From: Escarpia spicata
Lineage: Eukaryota; Annelida; Polychaeta; Sabellida; Siboglinidae
Direction: 5' to 3'
Length of the DNA stretch: 64,000 bases
Assembly (NCBI GenBank): GCA_963995525.1
Contig: OZ023206.1
Span: 44,433,018-44,497,017 of the forward strand
Shown: in pieces, positions 57,891 to 64,000 of the stretch
Numbering within the stretch: the first letter of the stretch is position 1
How the letters are laid out: the number at the start of each line of letters is the position of its first letter
Translations under genes and position numbers: made by a program
The notes under the pieces: generated by a model
What the model was told of the DNA's origin: nothing
Database searches by the model: none
Seen by the model: the letters and a program-made list of their open reading frames with translations, nothing else

Positions 57891-57927
57891 CTATAAAACC
57901 GCGTTAAAACCACTCATAAACGCCGGC

Positions 57928-58000
57928 GCCGGATTAGCTCTCCTGGGAGAGCGTTCGACTAGGGATCGAAAGATCTCGGGTCCGAATCCGCACGTCGGCA
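57928..58000 (+). tRNA. tRNA-like gene, anticodon AGG (Pro), degenerate T arm
   Basis: The 73-base frame fits a tRNA: T8-A9, D stem GCTC/GAGC, anticodon stem TTCGA/TCGAA around CTAGGGA (anticodon AGG), five-base variable loop and discriminator A, followed by CC and a TTTTT Pol III terminator. The T arm is poor (loop TCCGAAT, two stem mismatches) and the acceptor stem has two mismatches in this frame. A fully paired acceptor (GCCGGCG at 57922-57928 with CGTCGGC) would need an 8-base linker. A B-box-like GGTCCGAATCC is present. It could be a pseudogene, or a tRNA-like element of the Polinton. Confidence 0.5.
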
Positions 58001-58041
58001 CCTTTTTAGATGCGCTCCATCTAGCGGCGTCGGCTGTTCCT

Positions 58042-58050
58042 TATATATAA
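58042..58050 (+). promoter_or_regulatory. TATA box of the copy 2 rightward block
   Basis: TATATATAA lies about 40 bases upstream of the NADAR ATG at 58084, the same arrangement as in copy 1. Confidence 0.55.
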
Positions 58051-58083
58051 GAGGTACCGGTAGTATTGGTAGTAGTCGTCGGT

Positions 58084-58537
58084 ATGTCGGAGCCTATTAA
58101 GTTTGGCGGAAGGCACTCGTTCTTGTCGAATATGTACGCGTGCCGATTTAGAGCGTTCGGCCGGGGGTTTCGGTCCGTCGAGCAAGCCTATCAGTATAGG
58201 AAAGCAATGTTCAACGAAGACCTGGAAGGCGCGGCTCTTATCAAAAGAACGAGATCGCCTTATCTGGCGAAACGACGCAGTTACGGTATTCGAAAAAAGA
58301 GAATGGAAAATGAATGGAAAGCCGTTAGGGTCGCGTGTATGAAGGGGCTGTTGATGAGCAAGTTTGGCGGGACGGATAAGTTTTAAGGCCGCCCTGTTGG
58401 ACACAGGAGACGCCGAATTGGTGGAACGGGTACCGAGCCGGGAAGGTTTCTGGGGTAACAGGATCGGGGACGTTGCGGGGGAGAACAAGCTCGGTAAACT
58501 GTTGATGGAGGTGCGCGACGCGTATAAAGACGCGTAA
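58084..58537 (+). pseudogene. NADAR-domain protein, frameshifted (copy 2)
   Basis: From ATG 58084 the frame follows copy 1 (FGGRHSFLSNMYACRF, SVEQAYQYRKAMF) to residue 100, then stops at 58384-58386 because of a one-base gain in a run of T (58380-58383). The remaining third, with EGFWGNRIGD and LGKLLMEVRD, continues in another frame to the TAA at 58535. The lost part contains conserved NADAR residues, so the product would be inactive. Confidence 0.85.
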
Positions 58538-58566
58538 AAAACGTACGCCGGTATCAGTCGTGGAAA

Positions 58567-59199
58567 ATGAGGGGACCACTGTTGAAGCATCCTTTTACGT
58601 GTATAGTAGCCGGCCCTACGGAGTGCGGTAAGACGACGTTCGTTGACCGTCTGATACGACACGCTATGATCGATCCGCCGCCCGAGAAAATCCTGTGGTG
58701 CTACGGACAGTGGCAGACCGCCTACGCGTCTATGTCTCCTAAAATAGAGTTCGTAGACGGCCTGCCGGATCCTACACGTTTAGACGGTCAAATGAGGACG
58801 CTTTTAGTACTCGACGACCTCATGGCGGAAACTGATAGAAGCGTGACGGAACTATTTACAAAAAAAAGCCATCATTGAAGTACGTCGGTCGTACAACTAC
58901 GACAGAACATGTTTGCGAAAGGGAAAGAAAACCGTACAATCAGCTTGAACGCCCAATACATAGTGCTATTCAAGAGCCCCCGTGACGCCGGTCAAGTAGG
59001 TCACCTAGCGAAACAGATGTACCCGGGAAAGGTCAACTACATGATAGAGGCTTTCAAAGACGCGACGTCGCCGGCGTACGGCTATCTCTTCATGGATCTG
59101 AAACAGGAAACGGAAGAGGACATGCGCCTGCGTTCGTGCATATTTCCGGACGACCGCCTTCAGTACGTCTACGTACGGAAGGGTGGCGGCCAACTATAA
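58567..59199 (+). pseudogene. Packaging ATPase with in-frame stop (copy 2)
   Basis: Starts at ATG 58567. Walker A is GPTECGKT (Glu replaces the Gly at the fourth position of copy 1) and Walker B LLVLDD is kept. A TGA at 58876-58878 interrupts the frame after 103 codons, where copy 1 has Cys106. The frame then stays open to the TAA at 59197 with FKSPRDAGQVGHLAKQMYP intact. It is otherwise well conserved, so the stop is probably recent. Confidence 0.85.
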
Positions 59200-59237
59200 G
59201 TAGAGAGGGACGTCACCGCGTACGCTTATTAGTCGCT

Positions 59238-59645
59238 ATGACGGGACGACGCGCGGTGGTAGCAGCGAAGCGACGACCCAAGGTGGCGCCGACGGTCTCG
59301 GAGCAGCGCGTGAACAGACACATTTTCGCCCTGCAGCTGTTGGATAGGCATAAGCGGAACATCGATCTGCGAAAAGCCGTGCTCGCCCACTCGGAGGTCG
59401 GTCTCATTTGTAGGCTGTGCGATTGCGCGTACAACATTTTGAGAGGGAACGTGATGGTGTCGCCGAAGCAGAAACGCGTGTTGACGAAATACAGAGATCA
59501 CCTGCGTAAACTGGTCAACAAAAGAATTCCGGTGAAGCAGAAGCGGACCATCTTGCAAACGGGGGCGGGTGTTTTTCTGACGGCCCTGCTAGCGCCGTTA
59601 GCGAGCACCGTTCTCATGCCACTGCTCAAACAGGTCATCGGGTGA
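59238..59645 (+). CDS. Small basic protein with hydrophobic C-terminus (copy 2)
   Basis: 135 residues, open, homologous to 16080-16436 with a longer Ala/Arg/Pro N-terminus. The cysteine pair (LICRLCDCAYNIL), the basic middle and the hydrophobic tail (ALLAPLASTVLMPLL) are kept. Its stop TGA overlaps the next ATG by one base (TGATG). Function not established; a core or membrane-active virion protein is inferred. Confidence 0.65.
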   Translation: MTGRRAVVAAKRRPKVAPTVSEQRVNRHIFALQLLDRHKRNIDLRKAVLAHSEVGLICRLCDCAYNILRGNVMVSPKQKRVLTKYRDHLRKLVNKRIPVKQKRTILQTGAGVFLTALLAPLASTVLMPLLKQVIG

Positions 59646-60319
59646 TGGCGAAGAAGATGGCGTTGGTCGACCCGCGATTGGTGGAAAGCCTCCTTCTGCC
59701 ACAGCCGAGCAGCAGCAGCACGCCCCGATCACGTGTGCTGAGTAGCCTGGACAGCGACATGAAGGATATTCTAGAGCGGTCGGATGTATCCGAACGCGAT
59801 AAGGTGGCGTCGTACAATCAACTGCTGAGTCGCTACAACACGATAGAGGCGGCTCGAGCGGCGCAACCGGTACGCGTGTCGGTGGTCAACAACGCCGACG
59901 AGCCGCCGCTAGTGGCGCCACCGTCGGAGACCGTAGAGCGCGAAATCATAGCCAGCATGCCGAAAACGCTGAAAGGGAAGACGGGTCAGCTTATCGCGAA
60001 AATGAAAGCCGATCCGTTGTGTCGATGGAACGACCGCGGTGAATTCGTGTACAACGGTAAAACGGTCGCGGGGAGTAACATGGTCGATCTAGTGAACGCT
60101 CTCGTGCGAACGCGAAAGAAGGCGACGTTTCCTGTAGGATGGCGAGAGTTCGGGACGTCCGTGAAGGGTATGAACAATCCTATGGAATTTGTAGGCAACC
60201 CGCAGTATCGGGCGTATATGGAGGGGACGCGGGGGCTACGAGAAGCCAGTCCAGCAGTGGCGCGACGGGGACGGAGGCGCACAAGGAGACAAACGTCGCC
60301 GGAGTGGGAAGAGTTGTGA
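59645..60319 (+). CDS. Polinton-conserved protein of unknown function (copy 2)
   Basis: 224 residues, open, homologous to 16441-17184. MAKKMALVDPRLVESLL, YNQLLSRYNTIEAARAAQPV, LIAKMKADPLCRWNDRGEF and PMEFVGNPQYRAYM show which regions are constrained; the Ala/Thr linker of copy 1 is shortened. Its stop overlaps the ATG of a micro-ORF (TGATG at 60317-60321). No enzymatic motif recognised. Confidence 0.65.
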   Translation: MAKKMALVDPRLVESLLLPQPSSSSTPRSRVLSSLDSDMKDILERSDVSERDKVASYNQLLSRYNTIEAARAAQPVRVSVVNNADEPPLVAPPSETVEREIIASMPKTLKGKTGQLIAKMKADPLCRWNDRGEFVYNGKTVAGSNMVDLVNALVRTRKKATFPVGWREFGTSVKGMNNPMEFVGNPQYRAYMEGTRGLREASPAVARRGRRRTRRQTSPEWEEL

Positions 60320-60489
60320 TGCCGCCGCGAAACATAACGGCCATCGTCGGCAGCCTCATCATCGCTGTTATCGCTTTTTATATAATAATAATAATCGTCG
60401 TTCGTTGGTCGCCGTCGTCGTCGTCATGGTGTCCGGGTGGAGTCGTCGTCCAAAAAGAAAGCAGCAGCTCCAACGAAACGACGACCTGA
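60319..60489 (+). CDS. 56-residue single-span membrane micro-ORF overlapping the integrase start
   Basis: Starts in the TGATG overlap with the preceding stop. MPPRNITAIVGSLIIAVIAF leads a membrane span of about 23 residues, then a Ser- and Val-rich tail that overlaps the first 64 bases of the integrase gene in another frame. Copy 1 has a 17-residue hydrophobic ORF at the same position. Only the hydrophobic character and position are shared. Confidence 0.4.
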   Translation: MPPRNITAIVGSLIIAVIAFYIIIIIVVRWSPSSSSWCPGGVVVQKESSSSNETTT

Positions 60490-61521
60490 ATGATGTCTAC
60501 TTCGATCCGAAAAGGGCGGGAAGTTACGGCGGCGTCGATGCGTTGCACCGGGCGTCGAAGGGACGACGACAACCGGACGTCGAGAGGTGGCTAGCGGCGC
60601 AGGACGCCTATACACTACACAAACCGGTTAAACGACATTTGAAACGACGTCGCATCATCGTGGGTGGTCGAAACCAGCAGTGGCAAGCCGATCTGGTCGA
60701 CTTGACTAAACTGAAAAAACACAACGACGGTATAACATTCCTATTGACGGTCATCGACGTCTTTTCCAAGCGGGCGTGGTGCGTTCCGTTGAAGAGTAAG
60801 TCCGCCCCGTCGCTCGTCGCCGCCTTCGAGCGTCTGCTGAGCGGCGCGCAGCCGCCGAACGCGCTGCAGACCGATAAGGGGACCGAGTTTTTGAACCTAC
60901 CCCTGCAAACGCTCCTAAAGAGTCGCGGTGTTCATCATTTCGTGACGCATAACGAGGAGACTAAAGCGAGCGTCGTGAAACGTTTTAATCGGACTTTGAA
61001 GACGCGCATGTGGCGTTATTTTACGAAACACGAGACGGTGCGCTACGTAGAGGCGTTACCGAATTTCGTGCAATCGTACAACAACACCTACCACCGAAGC
61101 ATCGGTAGGACGCCGGCGTGCGTCGACGCGACGAATCAGGAGACCGTATGGCAACGACTGTACGGCGGTGGCGGCCGCCAGAAAAAAACCGAAACTACGC
61201 GAGGGAGATTGCGTACGTATCAGTAAGACGAGGGGTCAATTCAAAAAAGGATACATGGCTAATTGGAGCGAGGAGCTCTTCGCCGTCGTAGAGGCGCACC
61301 CGTCCGAACCGCCCGTTTATCGCCTGAAGGACGACGCCGGAACGCCGATAGAGGGCACCTTCTACGAACCGGAACTACAACGCGTAATCGTTCCGAAAGA
61401 CAAACTGTATCGCGTGGAGGCGGTTCTAAAGCGTCGTCGCGGCAAGGCGCTCGTAAAATGGAGCGGTTATCCGGCCTCCTTCAACAGTTGGGTCGACGCC
61501 GCGTCGCTGGTGGACCTGTAG
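60426..61521 (+). pseudogene. Integrase with lost catalytic Glu and frameshift (copy 2)
   Basis: From ATG 60426 the rve core is kept (QWQADLVD, LQTDKGTEFLN), but the catalytic glutamate codon is AAA (Lys185, 60978-60980) in ASVVKRFNRTLK. A one-base indel near 61165-61190, in a run of A, then shifts the frame. The SH3-like and chromodomain part (KKGYMANWSEELF, YRVEAVLKRRR, ALVKWSGYPASFNSW) continues in the next frame to 61521. Either lesion alone should abolish integration. Confidence 0.9.
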
Positions 61522-61589
61522 TGCGTTGGACTCGTCACGAGGGGTCCTGGCGACTGCACGAGGCGGGGTTATGCTGCGGATTTTCGTTC

Positions 61590-61605
61590 TTCTATAAGGG
61601 GCCCT
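61590..61605 (+). promoter_or_regulatory. Internal TATA promoter of copy 2
   Basis: TTCTTCTATAAGGGGC lies about 40 bases before the membrane-protein ATG at 61636. The surrounding text, such as TGCACGAGGCGGG and ATCGCAGTGGCG, is conserved with 18465-18540. Confidence 0.45.
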
Positions 61606-61635
61606 GCTGTATCGACAGATCGCAGTGGCGTGACG

Positions 61636-61977
61636 ATGATCGACGAGGCGACGAGACACGACGACGATACCGCTACAGGCTCGGGCGAGCCTACCAGCAA
61701 GGACGCCGTCGACGCCGTACCCTCCGAGTTCGACACTGTCCACGAACCCGTTCCATGGCGACTCTGCGGCAACGAATGCCCTAAGGCCGAAATCGTATTC
61801 CTCTGTCAGGTCGTCGTCCTGTACTTCGTCATCGCCGTGAGTATATACAATCTGACGAAAGATCAAGGCGACTCCAACCTGTGGACGGCGCTGTTGAGCA
61901 GCTGTCTCGGTTACCTGCTCCCGAGTCCGTCTATGAGCCGAGGCGGTCGACCAAGCGACGATGGCGGTATCGTCTGA
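61636..61977 (+). CDS. Small single-pass membrane protein (copy 2, intact)
   Basis: 113 residues. The N-terminal half is acidic and Thr-rich, followed by NECPKAEIVFLCQVVVLYF and VIAVSIYNLTKDQGDSN (the membrane span and its exit), SSCLGYLLPSPS and a short tail. This is the open counterpart of 18544-18888, which has a stop at codon 9. Its 3' end overlaps the penton ATG (61961) by 17 bases. A virion or host-membrane role is possible; no family name is known to me. Confidence 0.6.
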   Translation: MIDEATRHDDDTATGSGEPTSKDAVDAVPSEFDTVHEPVPWRLCGNECPKAEIVFLCQVVVLYFVIAVSIYNLTKDQGDSNLWTALLSSCLGYLLPSPSMSRGGRPSDDGGIV

Positions 61978-62817
61978 CTTTTACCTGACGCTACCGAGCA
62001 ACGCGTCTATGAAGCGGCACCCCGAAAATACGTTGACGCACTACATCACGACGTTGCCGCGACGTTTTGATCTGTTGGGAAATGGGAATGCGGACTGGTG
62101 ACGCTACAGTATCCGCACAGGTGGTACAACGTGAGAAAGGATGACGCCTACTTCTTCCTGTCTTCCGCGACGGGCGAACCGGGTACATGGACGACCATGG
62201 ACGACGTCATGCTATACCGACAGGGTACTATTACTTACGGTTTCTACAACAGCGCTTACACGCTGATGCACGCGATCAATGCGGCGCTAATGAAAATGAG
62301 CACCGATAAGGTCAAGGTGCGCCTAGAGTTCAGCAACGTCTCTAACCAAATGACGTTGTATATGTCGCCGGGTGTCACCCTTACCCTACCGCATACGAGC
62401 CGTCTGAAGGACGTACTCGGTTTCCATACCGACGTTATCACGAGTCCCCCGACCGCCGCGTCGGAAGGCGTCGTTATCGAGACCACGCCCGTCGCGTACA
62501 CGTACGAGTACGAAGGTCACAATACGGTGGACATGAGGGCGGGCGTCGACAGCATGTACGTGTACACGGACATCGTGGAATCGCGCGTCGTCGGTGACGT
62601 GTACGCGCCGCTCCTTCGAAACATCAGCGTCTACGGTACGCACGGCAGCATTACATCGGAAACGTTCGACCGCGTCCAATACGTGAAACTGCTGCGGCAT
62701 CAATTCGATACGGTCGAAGTCGATATAAGAGACGATTTCGGTCAACCGATACCATTCGAGCAGGGGAAGCTAGTGGCGACACTGCACATCAGACGCTGTA
62801 AATCGAAATTGTTTTAA
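61961..62817 (+). pseudogene. Minor capsid / penton-like protein, frameshifted (copy 2)
   Basis: ATG 61961 begins SSDFYLTLPSNASMKRHPEN as in copy 1. A one-base loss near 62078 ends the frame at 62099. The rest (YPHRWYNVR, YGFYNSAYTLMHAIN, VYTDIVESRVVGD, TLHIRRCKSKLF) stays open in another frame to 62817. Apart from this shift it is well conserved. Confidence 0.85.
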
Positions 62818-62822
62818 CGACG

Positions 62823-63014
62823 ATGTCGAACCCGTACGAGGACTACTACGTTCGACAGGTCGGCGGTCAGCTACCGGTCTTCGTCGGTGGTCGGGGGCAA
62901 CGAGGATACGGTCTGGGCAATCTCTTCGGGAGCATGTTTCGAAGCGCCATGCCGCTTATCAAGAGAGGCGCCTTGGCTTTGGGTAAACGTGCGCTCAACA
63001 CCGGCGAAAAGTGA
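62823..63014 (+). pseudogene. pX/pVI-like protein truncated by deletion (copy 2)
   Basis: The N-terminal 60 residues match copy 1 (YYVRQVGGQLPVFVGGRGQR, YGLGNLFGSMFRSAMPLIKR), then the frame stops at 63012 where the sequence jumps into the middle of the capsid gene. The basic C-terminal half, the intergenic region and about 230 capsid codons are missing: about 0.95 kb relative to copy 1 (roughly 19925-20865). Confidence 0.85.
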
Positions 63015-63619
63015 AGTTGAACCCGCAAGTCCAGATGGATCATATCAAAGCGTGGGAGACGGGCACGGCTAAGTTCCCGATGCGCCGCATCGACTGCAAG
63101 TCGTTCTCGATAACGGCTGGTACGCTGTCGCACACGCACGAGAACTTGTTCATGGGTACGATTCCGAAACGCGTATTTCTGATGATGATCGACAACGTCG
63201 CCTATAACGGCGACACTACTAGAAATCCGTTCGACGCGCGGCACAACGACATAAACTTCCTCACGTTCATCGTCGACGGACGTCAGGTGCCGAGCAAGCC
63301 ACGGCAGCCGGACTTCCCGCGCAACCGGTACATCCGAAGCTACATGAATCTCTTCGAGGCCACCGGAAAGGCGGCCGAGGACGAGGGAAACGACCTATCG
63401 CGCACGGTCTTTGGCGCCGGCTACACCATCTTCGGTTTCGACCTGACACCCGACGGCTGCAACGGGGACCATTTCAACGTCGCGCGTCAGGGGACCGTGG
63501 GCGCCGAAATGCACTTCGGGACGCCGCTACCCAGACCGGTGAACGTCGTCGTGCACGCGGAATACGAGACGGTGATGGAGATCGACCGGAACCGGAACGT
63601 CTTGTACGACTGCGTGTGA
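63014..63619 (+). pseudogene. Major capsid protein lacking its N-terminal half (copy 2)
   Basis: The open frame corresponds to the last 200 residues of the copy 1 capsid protein: GTLSHTHENLFMGTIPKRVF, NRYIRSYMNLFEATGKA and FGFDLTPDGCNGDHFNVA. The first jelly roll and the true start are deleted, so no functional capsid can be made. Confidence 0.9.
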
Positions 63620-63623
63620 CGTA

Positions 63624-64000
63624 ATGGATACGTTCCAACTGATGCGTCGTCTGAAACTCGATGCGTACGCTAAACGCATCGTCGTCGACGTCGTGCCTAA
63701 AGACGCGCTAACCACCACCATCCCCACCACTTACCCGATGGCCTTCGTGTGCAACACCGACGACGGCGGCGAGCCGGGCGAACACTGGGTGGCCATCTAC
63801 GTCGACCGGCGAGGCGTCGGCGAGTACTTCGATTCATACGGTCTGCCGCCGCTGCACGCCGACCTCCGCGCGTTCCTGCACCGCCACTGCGGCGACGCGT
63901 GGACGTACAACGACAAGCGGCTGCAGAGCGTCGTCTCTAACGTGTGCGGACAATATTGCGTCGCCTACCTGCTCCTCCAATGTCGCGGTATGTCGTTGAC
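63624..64000 (+). CDS. Adenain-like protease, partial at window end (copy 2)
   Basis: 126 codons are visible from ATG 63624, starting MDTFQLMRRLKLDAYAKR. The catalytic residues are present: His in GEHWVAIYVD, Asp in YFDSYGL, Gln in RLQSVV and Cys in NVCGQYC. The frame is intact to the end of the window. The 3' end lies outside. Confidence 0.85.
   Translation, partial: MDTFQLMRRLKLDAYAKRIVVDVVPKDALTTTIPTTYPMAFVCNTDDGGEPGEHWVAIYVDRRGVGEYFDSYGLPPLHADLRAFLHRHCGDAWTYNDKRLQSVVSNVCGQYCVAYLLLQCRGMSL

Larger units (their letters stand above)
57545..64000 (+). mobile_element. Polinton/Maverick element, copy 2, decayed and cut by the window end
   Basis: Gene order and protein similarity match copy 1 from the NADAR gene (58084) to the protease (63624), where the window stops. 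At least six inactivating lesions are visible. The left boundary is not fixed: no terminal repeat like that of copy 1 is seen, and 57545 is only the point where the inverted-repeat arm ends. The two copies differ at many codons and have unrelated flanks, so they are separate insertions. Confidence 0.85.

Overview
The window looks like nuclear DNA of an animal, probably a marine invertebrate. It holds long CA/TG and TA microsatellites, LINE and Ty3/Gypsy remnants, a pogo/Tigger-like transposon, MITEs and a tRNA-like gene. Its most informative content is two copies of a virus-like Polinton/Maverick (adintovirus-type) element plus one decayed fragment. I see no bacterial features, no operons with Shine-Dalgarno sites and no CRISPR array. 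The host species cannot be named from this sequence.

Layout. 1-12300: AT-rich host DNA with a 106-bp-arm hairpin (81-302), a pogo/Tigger-like transposon flanked by TA (1162-4725), a LINE remnant (5080-7175), microsatellites, a MITE (8297-8452) and a CACG-type satellite (10573-11335). 12319-13230: reverse-strand remnant of Polinton capsid and protease genes. 13255-13760: a tandem-repeat block. 14524-32211: Polinton copy 1, 17.7 kb, with terminal inverted repeats of about 310-345 bp beginning AG and ending CT. 32212-46380: host-like DNA with simple repeats, a palindrome, a possible exon, a TatD-like gene fragment, a Gypsy fragment and a CR1/L2-like LINE. 46811-57538: two inverted arms of about 3.6 and 4.4 kb around a broken gene. 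From about 57545 to the window end: Polinton copy 2, cut off by the window inside the protease gene.

Polinton copy 1 has two convergent blocks. Rightward (14916-21900): a NADAR-domain protein, packaging ATPase, a small basic protein with a hydrophobic tail, an unnamed 247-aa protein, a membrane micro-ORF, a chromodomain integrase, a small membrane protein (broken by a stop), a minor capsid/penton-like protein, a pX/pVI-like basic protein, the major capsid protein and an adenain-like protease. Leftward (29257-22095): a spliced-looking RPA-like ssDNA-binding protein, an unrecognised gene and a 1434-aa protein-primed DNA polymerase B. Together these would cover replication, integration, particle assembly, packaging and maturation, so copy 1 is close to a complete virus-like genome. 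Its only clear lesion is an early stop in the small membrane protein.

Copy 2 has the same gene order but is dead: frameshifts in the NADAR, integrase and penton genes, an in-frame stop in the ATPase, loss of the integrase catalytic glutamate, and a deletion that removes the end of the pX-like gene and the first half of the capsid gene. Comparing the copies shows which small ORFs and promoters are shared. Copy 1 carries accessory functions (NADAR, an RPA-like protein, an OTU-like motif in the polymerase N-terminus) that deserve a closer look.
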